DNA of 17,870 bases from Syntrophobacterales bacterium (GTDB lineage: Bacteria; Desulfobacterota; Desulfobaccia; Desulfobaccales; 0-14-0-80-60-11). The translations under genes were made by a program, and so were the position numbers. Below the pieces are notes generated by a model. It had not been told where the DNA came from. It did no database searches and saw only the letters and a list, made by a program, of their open reading frames with translations. The stretch covers positions 1 through 17,870 of the forward strand of contig JALNYP010000072.1 of the NCBI GenBank assembly GCA_023229795.1. Direction: 5' to 3'. Positions 1 through 8,432 of this stretch are shown here, in pieces. The first letter of the stretch is position 1; the number at the start of each line of letters is the position of its first letter.

Positions 1-660
1 GTTGTCCTTTCGGCGCCGGTGAAGGGTGAGAGCGACATCCCCATGGTGGTATGTTGCGTCAATACTCCGGGAGCTTCCTGCGATCTGGTCTCCTGCGCCA
101 GTTGCACCACCAACTGCATCGCCCCGTTGATGGAGGTTATGGGGCGAAGGATCGGAGTAATAAAAGCCATCATGACCACCATCCACGCCTATACCTCCTC
201 CCAGGCCATCGTAGATGGGCCGGCCAAAAAATGGCGCCGGGGCCGGGCCGGGGCCGCCAACTTGGTGCCCACTTCCACCGGCGCCGCCATTGCCGCCACT
301 GCAACCGTCCCGGAATTCAAGGGCAAATTCGATGGGGTGGCGGTGCGGGCCCCGGTGCCGGCAGGCTCCCTGGCCGATATCGTGTTCCTGACGGAGCGGC
401 CCACCACGGAAGAGGAAATCAATAACATTTTCCGGGAAGAAGCGGTCGGCTCCCGCTATCGGGGCGTCCTGGGGGTGGCGGAAGATCCCATCGTATCATC
501 GGATGTCATCCAGGACTCTCGGGCCTCCATCGTGGACCTGAGCATGACCAAGGTGGTGGACGGAGACCTGGTTAAGGTGATGAGTTGGTATGATAACGAG
601 TGGGGCTATACCAACCAGATGATCCGGGAGGCGGTGCGGCTGGCAAAGGAGTGTCTGTAG
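1..660 (+). CDS. gap: Glyceraldehyde-3-phosphate dehydrogenase, 5'-truncated by window edge
   Basis: Catalyses the phosphorylating oxidation of glyceraldehyde 3-phosphate to 1,3-bisphosphoglycerate in cytoplasmic glycolysis/gluconeogenesis. The reading frame is open from base 1 (VVLSAPVKGE, matching the end of the NAD-binding domain) to TAG at 658-660, giving 219 residues; roughly the first 115 of a usual 335 lie outside the window. The catalytic cysteine is in SCASCTTNC (residue 35 of the fragment) and the partner histidine in MTTIHAY (residue 62). Their 27-residue spacing equals the classical Cys149/His176 spacing. The family's C-terminal signature SWYDNEWGY is intact. An ATG at position 19 is internal, not a start. 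The next gene is convergent, so no operon partner is visible downstream. Cofactor preference (NAD or NADP) cannot be read from the fragment. Confidence 0.97.
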   Translation, partial: VVLSAPVKGESDIPMVVCCVNTPGASCDLVSCASCTTNCIAPLMEVMGRRIGVIKAIMTTIHAYTSSQAIVDGPAKKWRRGRAGAANLVPTSTGAAIAATATVPEFKGKFDGVAVRAPVPAGSLADIVFLTERPTTEEEINNIFREEAVGSRYRGVLGVAEDPIVSSDVIQDSRASIVDLSMTKVVDGDLVKVMSWYDNEWGYTNQMIREAVRLAKECL

Positions 661-873
661 GCATCGCCATGAAGGCCTCAGAACTAATATCAGGGCCGAC
701 GCCATCCATTCGTGTGCTGATTTAACCTCAGTTCAGGCTATTCCACAGCCGTCATCAGGCTGCCGGTAAGGCGGCAAGGAGCCGATGTAAAAGGTAGCGC
801 TAAAGATCCCGGCCCCAGCCGCCCCGAGTCCCTGAATTTCTCCCAAGTTTAATAACCGTGGGTCTTTCGGAAA
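661..873. other. Convergent intergenic region between gap and the RND pump gene
   Basis: No coding frame is supported in these 213 bp. They separate two genes that are transcribed toward each other, so terminators are expected. I see a weak hairpin, TGCCG at 761-765 against CGGCA at 772-776, without a T-run, and a stronger one overlapping the pump stop codon that is listed separately. Nothing else recognisable. Confidence 0.6.
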
Positions 874-880
874 TTAAACT
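846..880 (-). terminator. Possible stem-loop overlapping the RND pump stop codon
   Basis: AGTTTAAT (846-853) and ATTAAACT (873-880) are perfect 8-bp inverted repeats. Inside them CCG (856-858) faces CGG (868-870) across a 2x2 internal loop. The right arm contains the pump's stop codon. The position at the end of a long operon fits a terminator or 3' mRNA-stabilising hairpin. The outer stem is AT-rich and no clear T-run follows on either strand, so termination is an inference only. Confidence 0.35.
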
Positions 881-3800
881 CCTTTACTGAGACTCACCAC
901 CAAAACGGGCAACACTATCAAAACCAGCGGTAATTGTAAGCATAACCCAGAGATGATGGCGATGGCCAGAGGTTGTTGCATGGCTGCGCCCTGGCCGATG
1001 CCCAGGGCCAGTGGCATCAGGGCCAGGATAGCCGCCAGGGTGGACATGGCGATGGGCCGCATCCGGTTTTCCCCTGCCAAAATCAGAGCATGGGGGCGCT
1101 CCAGATCGCCAGGCAAGGCATGGTATTCGGAAAAATAAAAGATGGCCACCTCTGTGACGATCCCCACGATCATGGTCAGGCCCATCATGGAGGAAATGTT
1201 CAGTTCCGTCCCCGTGAGCCAAAGGCCTATAAAAACTGCGCTCAGCGCCAGCAAAGTGGTGCAGAGAATGGCAATGGCGCCGAGGAACCGTTCATACAGA
1301 AAAAGCAGTAAGGCGAAGACCAGGACGACCGCCGCGGCAAATACCAGCAGGAGACCGGCAAAGGCGATCTGCTGCTGGGCATAGAGGCCGCCCAGGCGGT
1401 AATACACCCCCGCCGGCAACAGCCCAGGCTGGTCAAGGGCGGCTTGGACGTCGCGTATGACCGAACCCATATCCCGGCCGCTGATGCGCCCGGTGACCGC
1501 CACCATGCGCTTCAAGTTGTCCCGCATGATCTGCGGCTGCCCGGTGATCACCGTAAGCTGGGCGATGCGCCTGAGAGGGAACAGGTGCCCGTCCGAAGCC
1601 CGCAGGCGCAAATGTTTCAAGTCGCGGATGGTGTGACGGTTTTCCGGCGGGGTCCAGACGCGGACGCCCACCATTTTCGGGCCTTGCTGAATCTGGGTGG
1701 TCACCACGCCAGTCATGAAGTTTGCTGCCATGCGGGTGACCTCATCAGGGTTGACGCCTTCCAGGGAAGCCTTATCCCGGTTCACCCGGATATCCAAAGC
1801 GTCTCCCGCCAGCACGATACCATCTCTAACGTCCACGACTCCCGGGATCTTGCCGATGGCGGCGGCCACCTGGGGGGCCAATTTTTGTAGCATCTGAGCA
1901 TTATCAGAGAAGATTTTGATCTCGATGGGCTGGGGCACCGCGGTGAGATCGCCGATCAGGTCTTCCATCAGTTGGGCCATTTCCACGTGCAAGCCGGGAA
2001 CCGCGTGTTCGACGCGCCGGCGCACTTCGTCCATCACGGTCTCGATGGGTTTCCGGGGGAAAGATTTGAGGCGGACAAAGAAATCGCCTTCATTGGCTTC
2101 GGTGAGACCCACACTGCCCAACCCCAAGCCGGTACGCCGGGAATAGGTGTCCACTTCCGGGATTTTCTTCAAGATCGTCTCCACCTGGCGCACCAGGCGG
2201 TCGGTCTCCGTCAGGGAGGTGCCGGGAGGGGCATGGTAATCAATGACAAAGCCCCCTTCATCCATTTTGGGCATAAAGCCGGAGCCCAGATGCTGATAGG
2301 CCAGCCAGCCCAGGGCCAGCAAGGGCACTACCCCCAGCAGGACCAGCCAGTGACGTTGGAGGAGACGCCGCATAACTGCTTCATAGGCTCGGTGGCAGCG
2401 CTTGGTCCAGGCCCCCCCTTCCTCCTGGAGGGCGTCTTCGGCCCGAAGGAGGTGGGCGGCCAGGAGCGGTACCGCCAGCCAGGCCATTAGGAACGAGATC
2501 ACCAGGCTGGCGGCCATGGTCAGGGACAAGGACTTGAAGAATGCCCCGGTGACCCCGGAGAGAAAGGCCATGGGGGTGAAGATGATGATGGTGGCCGCAG
2601 ACGAGCCCGACAGAGGCTGGAAAAACTCCCGCATGGCCGCCATCACGCTGAGGCTATGGTGGCTAGCCCCCTGGCGCATTCTCCGGACAATTTGTTCTTC
2701 CATGACGATCATATCGTCAATAATGAGCCCCACAGCCGCGGCCATGCCCCCCAGGGTCATGATGTTAAAGCTCATATGCAGCACGTAGAGGAGCAGGATG
2801 GTGGCCCCCAGAACGCAGGGCACGATGACCGCGGCAATAAAGGTCATGCGGACGTTGCGCAGGAAGAGCCATAAAATCAGCACCGCACAAAGGATGCCGA
2901 TGAGAATGGCGTCCCGAACACTGGCGGCGGACGCCAGGATCAACTGGCTCTGGTCATACCAGTTGGCGATGGTAACGCCCGCGGGGAGGTGAGGGCGGAA
3001 CCCGGCCAGTTCTTTTTTGATACCATGGGCGATCTGCACGGTGTTGCCACCGGGTTGCTGGTAGACCTGGAAGATCACGGCGTCTTGTCCATCCGCGGTA
3101 ACCCTGGTCCACTGGGGGGCCGTGGCCGCAGTGACCTGGGCAATATCCTCAAGACGCACCAGGCCGTCTTTCCCTGAGCGCAGGATAGTTTGCCCAATTT
3201 GTTTCAGCGTATGGAAGCGCGTATCGGAGACCACCAGGAAGAGTTTATAATGGTCTTCCATCCGGCCCACTGCGGTAATAATATTGGCCGCGGAAACGGC
3301 CCGGGCGACTTCGTCCAGGGAGAGATGATAGCTGGCCAAACGGGCCGGATCGACAACCACCTGATATTCCGCCTGGGCGCCGCCCCCGACCCCTACCCGG
3401 GCCACCCCGGGGACCGCGGAGAGTAGTGGGCGCAGTTGATAGAGAGCGATGTCCCGCAATTCCACTAATGAATGGGTCTTCGAAGTCAGGCTGTAGGCCA
3501 GTACCGGGAAGACGTTGGGGTCCATGCGCCGCACCCGGAAGGCGGTGCCGGAAGGCAGCGCGGCACGGACCTGATTAATGGCCGACTCCACCTGGAGCAT
3601 GGCGGCCACCATGTCCTGGCCCCAGTCAAAGTTAACCGAGATATCAGCGCTGCCCCGGCTGGTGGTGGAACGGATATCGAGAACGCCGGGAACGGAGCGG
3701 ATGGCCTCCTCCACCAGGTAGGTAACCTCAATGGCCATTCGCTCGGCGGGACGATCGCCTGCGTCCAGGCTCACTTCGATCCGGGGAAAGTTGGTACGGG

Positions 3801-3912
3801 GGAAAAGGGCTACCGGCAGGCTAAAACTGCTGACCAGCCCGGCCCCGGCCATGATCGCCATGAGGAAGAGAATGGAGCGGCGGTGCGCCTGAATCCACTC
3901 GGTTACCGTCAT
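874..3912 (-). CDS. RND-family efflux pump, inner-membrane transporter subunit
   Basis: A 1012-residue proton-driven pump subunit of the AcrB/CusA superfamily, expected to form a trimer in the inner membrane and export substrate through the adaptor and outer-membrane channel encoded just upstream. TM1 spans about residues 14-32, followed by a periplasmic porter region. TM2-TM6 start near 334, and a second periplasmic loop precedes the final TM cluster (about 840-1010). TM4 carries the paired acidic residues D399-D400 (GLIIDDMIV), as in hydrophobe/amphiphile pumps. TM10 has Glu at about 921 (GIVTEVAIFYF) where AcrB has its relay lysine and CusA has a glutamate. This mixture leaves the substrate class (drug or metal) open. 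The ATG overlaps the adaptor stop as ATGA, indicating translational coupling. Full family length with no disruptions. Confidence 0.93.
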   Translation of the reverse strand: MTVTEWIQAHRRSILFLMAIMAGAGLVSSFSLPVALFPRTNFPRIEVSLDAGDRPAERMAIEVTYLVEEAIRSVPGVLDIRSTTSRGSADISVNFDWGQDMVAAMLQVESAINQVRAALPSGTAFRVRRMDPNVFPVLAYSLTSKTHSLVELRDIALYQLRPLLSAVPGVARVGVGGGAQAEYQVVVDPARLASYHLSLDEVARAVSAANIITAVGRMEDHYKLFLVVSDTRFHTLKQIGQTILRSGKDGLVRLEDIAQVTAATAPQWTRVTADGQDAVIFQVYQQPGGNTVQIAHGIKKELAGFRPHLPAGVTIANWYDQSQLILASAASVRDAILIGILCAVLILWLFLRNVRMTFIAAVIVPCVLGATILLLYVLHMSFNIMTLGGMAAAVGLIIDDMIVMEEQIVRRMRQGASHHSLSVMAAMREFFQPLSGSSAATIIIFTPMAFLSGVTGAFFKSLSLTMAASLVISFLMAWLAVPLLAAHLLRAEDALQEEGGAWTKRCHRAYEAVMRRLLQRHWLVLLGVVPLLALGWLAYQHLGSGFMPKMDEGGFVIDYHAPPGTSLTETDRLVRQVETILKKIPEVDTYSRRTGLGLGSVGLTEANEGDFFVRLKSFPRKPIETVMDEVRRRVEHAVPGLHVEMAQLMEDLIGDLTAVPQPIEIKIFSDNAQMLQKLAPQVAAAIGKIPGVVDVRDGIVLAGDALDIRVNRDKASLEGVNPDEVTRMAANFMTGVVTTQIQQGPKMVGVRVWTPPENRHTIRDLKHLRLRASDGHLFPLRRIAQLTVITGQPQIMRDNLKRMVAVTGRISGRDMGSVIRDVQAALDQPGLLPAGVYYRLGGLYAQQQIAFAGLLLVFAAAVVLVFALLLFLYERFLGAIAILCTTLLALSAVFIGLWLTGTELNISSMMGLTMIVGIVTEVAIFYFSEYHALPGDLERPHALILAGENRMRPIAMSTLAAILALMPLALGIGQGAAMQQPLAIAIISGLCLQLPLVLIVLPVLVVSLSKGV

Positions 3913-4982
3913 GGCGCCGCCTCGACTTTTACCGCCATACCGTTTTTAAGTTCGTAATTGCCCAGCATCACGACCGGTTCACCTGCCCGCAAGCCCGCGC
4001 CCTTGATTTCCACTTCCTTATCATTCCGGAGGCCAACCTGGACCAGGTGCTTCACGGCTAGGTTATCCTTGATGGTAAACAGACTGTAGCCCTGGCCTTC
4101 GGGCAGGACGGCCGAGTGAGGCACGATAAGTCCCTGGACGGACGCCACGGCTATGGCTCCGGAGGTGGATTCACCTAATAATAAATCCGCCGTAGTCGGA
4201 AGAGTTACAAACACATCTACCAGCCTAGTGGCAGGGTCTACCCCATAGGAGATCTTGCGGATATGACCGGTAACCGCCGGGGCTTTAGGGACATTCACCC
4301 TGGTCAATGACACCGGCTGATTGGGCGCCACCCGGTTAATATCGTCAGGCTCGACCCCCAGGCGCACCTCCAGGCGATTTTGGGCCACGATTTCCACCAA
4401 AGGGTTGCCGGCCGGAACTATGGCCCCCTCCTGGACGAAAACTTTCGTAATCAACCCACCCACATCGGCATGAATAATTCGCGGAGCCCCGATCCCCCGC
4501 TTTTTCATACTTTCCAGGCGCAGTTGGGCCTGTTGCAGAGCTTGCTTGGCCTGGAGCACCTGGTCATTGGTGGCCAGCTTGAGTTCGAACTTCCGTTCCA
4601 CAAATTGAAGGCTTTGCCTGGCCAGATCTAAGGCCTGTACGGCCTGCTCCAGTTGGAGAGCAGTATCGGGGCTGGACTTAATCTCCAGGAGATCATTCCC
4701 CTTGGAAACCTTTTGGCCGTTGCTGACCATGATCTGCATTACCTGGCTCTCGAACGGCACCGAGACGGTCTGTAAGGCCCCCGGCGCAGGGGTAACCAAG
4801 CCATAGGCAGTAATCTGTTCGGTCAGCACCCCCTGTCTGATGGGAGCGGTCTGCACCTGGGCCACCGGCCCCGGCATCTCGGCGGTGGTCTTTGCCACCT
4901 CCGCCTGACGCAGCCGCCACACCGCGACTGCCAGGATGACCACGAAGATGACAATAATCGCGATAATTCGGCCCCATCTCAT
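3909..4982 (-). CDS. RND efflux adaptor (HlyD/MFP family periplasmic subunit)
   Basis: A 357-residue membrane-fusion protein that would bridge the inner-membrane pump and the outer-membrane channel. One N-terminal TM helix (about residues 5-23, IIAIIVIFVVILAVAVW) anchors it; there is no lipobox. A first lipoyl half follows (about 75-105, with VSNGQKVSKGNDLLEI), then an alpha-hairpin coiled coil rich in Gln, Leu and Lys (about 108-160). The second lipoyl half (about 165-195, GGLITKVFVQEGAIVPAGNPL) precedes beta-barrel and membrane-proximal domains ending in NGMAVKVEAAP. It overlaps the genes on both sides by ATGA, so all three subunits are probably made from one message in coordinated amounts. 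No His/Met-rich N-terminal metal-binding segment is visible, which argues weakly against a copper/silver CusB role. Confidence 0.92.
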   Translation of the reverse strand: MRWGRIIAIIVIFVVILAVAVWRLRQAEVAKTTAEMPGPVAQVQTAPIRQGVLTEQITAYGLVTPAPGALQTVSVPFESQVMQIMVSNGQKVSKGNDLLEIKSSPDTALQLEQAVQALDLARQSLQFVERKFELKLATNDQVLQAKQALQQAQLRLESMKKRGIGAPRIIHADVGGLITKVFVQEGAIVPAGNPLVEIVAQNRLEVRLGVEPDDINRVAPNQPVSLTRVNVPKAPAVTGHIRKISYGVDPATRLVDVFVTLPTTADLLLGESTSGAIAVASVQGLIVPHSAVLPEGQGYSLFTIKDNLAVKHLVQVGLRNDKEVEIKGAGLRAGEPVVMLGNYELKNGMAVKVEAAP

Positions 4983-6352
4983 TTAGGTGACGCCCCCCTT
5001 TCTCCGCTTCCCAGGTATTCGCCGGCGGCGATTTCCAAGGCAATGCGCTGGTCCGCCAGGTTCCGCCTCAGGGTGAGGAGTTGTATCTGCCTGGCGATCA
5101 GTTCATCCCGCGCATTGTAGTAGCTGATCACATCGGCATTGCCTTCCAACAAGGCGTGATAGTAAGTCTGCACCAGGTTGCTCAAGGTAGGAATGGAGTT
5201 TTCCGTAGTTTTGATCTGTTGGCTTAATGAGGCCATATCGGTCAGGAGCCGCGCCACATCGGCCCGGGCGGTGAAAAGACGGCTGGCGTATTCATCGAAG
5301 AGCTTTTGCCGGCTCGCGGTTTCAATGGCGATGCGTCCCTGGTTGCGGTCAAAAATGGGCAGGTCGATGGTCACTGCAAAGCCCGTGGTAATGACATGGG
5401 TGGTATCGCTGGCATGGGCAAAACCGATATTGATCTTTGGAACCTGGGCCAGGATGGCCGCCCGGAGGCGTTCCTCCTGGCTCTGATACCCCATTTTGAG
5501 GGCCAGGAGATCCAGGCGCCGCTCCTCCAGATTCCGGCTGATTTCTTGAAGGGATGGCAGCGACTGGGGGGAAGGGGGTTCCAGATGCGCTGGCAGGGGA
5601 ACGTCCTGCTCCGGAGGCAGACCCAGGGCCTGGTTCAGGGCCAGGCGTTCCTGCTCCCGCTGCTGCTCGATGGTCAACACCTGGAGATGGACTTTTTGCA
5701 GCGAGGCCTGGGCCGCGGCCAGATTGATAATGGTGACGTATCCCAGGTCCAGGGCACGCTTGACGGTGGCGACGTTGTCCTGCAAGCCCTTTTCTTCGTC
5801 TTTAGCCACGGCCAGTTGCTGGTCCAGGAATGCCAGCCGGTAAATCTGGAGCCGGGCCGCCTGGGCCACCTGCCATTCTTGCCAGGCCACCGCCAGGTCC
5901 ACCGCCTGGGCCTGGTTCCGCGCCGCGGCCATTTTTGCAGCCCTGGTCAGAAGAGAAACAATGTCCCAACTCCATCCCAGGCCGTAGGCCTTGACTGTTC
6001 CCTCGGTGGCTCCTGCCATCGGGATATCGAGACTGTAAGATAATTGCGGGTTGGGGAGAAGCCCCGCCTGGATGAGTTGCGCCTGGGCCAGGCCCTTTTG
6101 GTCCCGCAAAGCCCTTAGCCGCGGGTTGGCGATAACCGCCAGAATTGCTGCTTCATCCGGAGAAAGCCCGTCCCGCAGGTCGAAGTTCACCGGCCGCAGC
6201 AGGGGATGGTGAATCTGCGAGGCCTTCAGGGAAATCGTTTCCAGGGCCGGCGGCGCTAAGGCCCGGTCCACCGCAGCCTTATCTAGGGGCATAGGGTGAT
6301 AGGTAGCGCAGCCGGTCAAAGTCAGGGTGAGAAACAGGAGCAATGCAAGCAT
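4979..6352 (-). CDS. TolC-family outer-membrane efflux lipoprotein
   Basis: Outer-membrane channel of the tripartite pump, 457 residues from ATG at 6352. The N-terminus is a short hydrophobic signal ending in the lipobox LTGC, so the protein should be lipid-modified as NodT/CusC-type factors are. Two copies of the outer-membrane-efflux repeat follow, each with long helices rich in Gln, Ala and Leu (for example residues about 140-230 and 345-445), and an NPRLRALR segment near the start of the first repeat. A TTG at 6364 would add four residues; neither start has a convincing Shine-Dalgarno sequence, and an in-frame TAG lies directly before the TTG. The signal peptide is short and has no N-terminal Lys/Arg, which is unusual. 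The stop overlaps the adaptor ATG. Confidence 0.9.
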   Translation of the reverse strand: MLALLLFLTLTLTGCATYHPMPLDKAAVDRALAPPALETISLKASQIHHPLLRPVNFDLRDGLSPDEAAILAVIANPRLRALRDQKGLAQAQLIQAGLLPNPQLSYSLDIPMAGATEGTVKAYGLGWSWDIVSLLTRAAKMAAARNQAQAVDLAVAWQEWQVAQAARLQIYRLAFLDQQLAVAKDEEKGLQDNVATVKRALDLGYVTIINLAAAQASLQKVHLQVLTIEQQREQERLALNQALGLPPEQDVPLPAHLEPPSPQSLPSLQEISRNLEERRLDLLALKMGYQSQEERLRAAILAQVPKINIGFAHASDTTHVITTGFAVTIDLPIFDRNQGRIAIETASRQKLFDEYASRLFTARADVARLLTDMASLSQQIKTTENSIPTLSNLVQTYYHALLEGNADVISYYNARDELIARQIQLLTLRRNLADQRIALEIAAGEYLGSGERGASPK

Positions 6353-6474
6353 ATTAGTTGCCAACTAGTGGATTTATCAAAGCAAGACGGAAACTTTCTT
6401 TAGGTATCAATCTAAGAACTTTTTTCTATGATGCATGAGGAGGTTCGGCAATTTTACTCCTGTAAGGGGAAGAG

Positions 6475-6506
6475 CCGGGAGCTCAAGATAATCCTGAAGC
6501 TCCCGG
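6475..6506 (-). promoter_or_regulatory. GC-rich intercistronic hairpin after the PepSY gene
   Basis: CCGGGAGCT and AGCTCCCGG form a perfect 9-bp inverted repeat with a 14-nt loop, 14 bp after the PepSY stop codon on the transcribed strand. It is not followed by a T-run, so it looks less like a full intrinsic terminator than an attenuating or mRNA-stabilising hairpin. It could set a lower level for the efflux genes, or protect the upstream regulator/PepSY message. Confidence 0.55.
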
Positions 6507-6520
6507 GAAACAAGTTAAGG

Positions 6521-6922
6521 TCAATCTGCTTCTTCGTCAGCCTCATGCTTCGAGTGTTCGGCTGCGGGAGACTCTTGCCGCAGTATGCTGCCGTTGCCGG
6601 CGTCCACCAGCACCTCCCCACCGTTTCTCAGCTCCAGGCTGTAAACCAGACAGCCGTTTTCGTTGTCCAACTCCACTTTTTTCACCGCGATATCGGGGAA
6701 AGCTTTCTTAGCCGCAGCCATGGCGTCCCCTGCCTTGATCTTGGCCAAGGCCGACAAATCCGCCGGTTCCGGGCTTGGCACTTTGATGCTACAGGTTAAT
6801 CCAGGGGCCGACAGGGTCGCGTTTTTAGAGGCTGCCTGCGCCTCCTGGCCGGTTCCCATAAGCGCGCTCCCCAGGGCTAAGATCAGGGCTCCTCCTAACA
6901 GCAGACCAGTCCTTACCTTCAT
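6521..6922 (-). CDS. Secreted PepSY-domain protein linked to the two-component system
   Basis: A 133-residue exported protein. The start was placed at ATG 6922 because GGAGG lies 8 nt before it; the in-frame ATG at 6937 overlaps that ribosome site (its codons encode MEVNF), so it is unlikely. Residues 1-30 are a signal peptide (MKVRTGLLLGG, cleavage probably after AQA). One PepSY domain spans about 55-120: ALAKIKAGDAMAAAKKAFPD, then VKKVELDNENGCLVYSLEL and VLVDAGNGSIL. The tail is acidic with two histidines (EHSKHEADEEAD). PepSY proteins are periplasmic or secreted and often modulate proteases or sensor kinases. Placed between the kinase and the efflux genes, it may tune signalling or bind the inducer; that role is inference. 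Confidence 0.85.
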   Translation of the reverse strand: MKVRTGLLLGGALILALGSALMGTGQEAQAASKNATLSAPGLTCSIKVPSPEPADLSALAKIKAGDAMAAAKKAFPDIAVKKVELDNENGCLVYSLELRNGGEVLVDAGNGSILRQESPAAEHSKHEADEEAD

Positions 6923-7016
6923 GAAGTTTACCTCCAATGGAATTTTGACGTAAATATACGCGAGAAAGATTGCACCAACCTTGCTTCAACATTACAAATC
7001 TGAAAGGAAAGGCTGG

Positions 7017-8432
7017 TTACAGGGAGGTGATGGAGAGCTGTTTAGGGAGAAAAACGGTAAAAACGGACCCGGTGCCGGGTTGGCTGGCAACCTCGACCTG
7101 TCCGTGGTGTGCTATGATGATAGCCTTGACCAGGCTCAGGCCCAGACCCAGACCCCGCTGAGAGCGACTCTGGTCACCCCGATAAAGGCGGTCCCAAATC
7201 CTGGGGATTTCTGCCAGGGCAATCCCCGGACCGCTATCCTTTATTCGGATAAGCACTTGCTGCGGTTGATCCAAGACCTCAATGGCCACCTGGCCGCCGT
7301 CCGGAGTATACTTGATGGCGTTATCCAATAGATTGGCCAGGGTTTGCCGGAGGCGCTCCCGGTCCCCGGTCAGTTGAAGCTCAAGGGGGTAAGCAGCCTG
7401 CACCTCAATCCGCTTATCCTCGGCCACGTAGCGATAGAGTTCGATAACACTGGTAAGAAGCTCCGGCAGATTCACCTGTTCCAGCTTCAAGGTCATAGTC
7501 CCGGTTTCGGCCTCCGAAATATCCATCAGGGTGTTCAGCATCGCCATCACCCTCTCGGACTCCTCCAGACAATCCGCCAGGGCCTCCCGGCAGGCCTCCA
7601 GAGGCCCAGCGCCCGCCAACGCCATTTCAGCCATGCCCCGCAACCTGGTCATCGGGGTGCGTAGGTCGTGAGCAACATTGTCCAGGGTCTCTTTCATCCC
7701 GTTGATCAGGGTCTCGATCCGGGCCAACATCAGGTTGACCAACCCGGAGAGTTCATCCAATTCATCCCCGGTATGAATGTCCGGCATGCGCGCCGCCACT
7801 TTACCGGTATCGGCGATGGTGCGCACCGTGAAGATGAGTTTGCGGATAGGCCGCAGCGCGCGCCTGGTGAGAAATTGTCCGACACTGAACCCCAGCACAA
7901 TGATTACCATAATACCGCCGAAGAAGATCCCGCGAAAGTTCTCCAACAGATCCTCTCGGCTCTCGGTGTTTTTGCCGACCTGGAGGATGGTGCTGTTCGC
8001 TAACTGGGTGGTGGCGATCTCCAGACCATTCTCGTCATCCTTAGATTTCAGGCGGGTCCAGCCCTGCCGGGATCCGGCACCATTCTCCAGAGATTTAAGA
8101 TCAAAGTCAGCCCACTGGTCGGGAAGGTTCAAGAAGATGGTGCGGTTGGCGGAGTCAGCCAGACGGATGAAGAATGTATTGGGTTTCCCAGCGTCTTGTT
8201 CCAGCTTAACCTCCCGGCGGATAGCCTTGAGCCCGCCGGTACGGTATTGCACCTCAAACTCTTTGAGCTTGGACAAGATGAGTTCATGATCTTTTTGTCG
8301 CAGGGAGGAGGCGAGAAATAGATATGCCAGAATAAAGAGGGCCAGGGAACTGAGGATAAAGATCGCCGCATACCACAGGGTCAGGCGGAACCCGATAGTC
8401 TTACGCAGGCGTTCAAGAAATCCGAAGGACAT
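7017..8432 (-). CDS. Membrane sensor histidine kinase (OmpR-partner, heavy-metal-sensor-like class)
   Basis: A 471-residue kinase. TM1 (about 16-42) and TM2 (about 168-188) bracket a periplasmic sensor loop of about 125 residues. A HAMP linker follows (about 189-245, beginning TRRALRPIRKL). The dimerisation/phosphoacceptor helix holds H255 in the H-box VAHDLRTPMTRLRG. The ATPase domain shows the N box LANLLDNAIKYTP (N371), G1 DSGPGI (399-404) and the G2 run RGLGLGLSLV. All catalytic motifs look intact. Its ATG (8432) lies inside the regulator gene with GGGGAG six nt upstream, a 20-bp overlap typical of translationally coupled TCS pairs. The architecture resembles CusS/IrlS-type kinases that govern adjacent RND pumps. 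The ligand cannot be inferred from the loop, and I see no Met- or His-rich cluster there. Confidence 0.93.
   Translation of the reverse strand: MSFGFLERLRKTIGFRLTLWYAAIFILSSLALFILAYLFLASSLRQKDHELILSKLKEFEVQYRTGGLKAIRREVKLEQDAGKPNTFFIRLADSANRTIFLNLPDQWADFDLKSLENGAGSRQGWTRLKSKDDENGLEIATTQLANSTILQVGKNTESREDLLENFRGIFFGGIMVIIVLGFSVGQFLTRRALRPIRKLIFTVRTIADTGKVAARMPDIHTGDELDELSGLVNLMLARIETLINGMKETLDNVAHDLRTPMTRLRGMAEMALAGAGPLEACREALADCLEESERVMAMLNTLMDISEAETGTMTLKLEQVNLPELLTSVIELYRYVAEDKRIEVQAAYPLELQLTGDRERLRQTLANLLDNAIKYTPDGGQVAIEVLDQPQQVLIRIKDSGPGIALAEIPRIWDRLYRGDQSRSQRGLGLGLSLVKAIIIAHHGQVEVASQPGTGSVFTVFLPKQLSITSL

Noticed and set aside
5306..6043. 245-codon plus-strand open frame antisense to the outer-membrane channel gene
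   Set aside because: A by-product of GC-rich codon use in the real minus-strand gene; no start signal or recognisable domain. The same applies to other long antisense frames in the pump gene.
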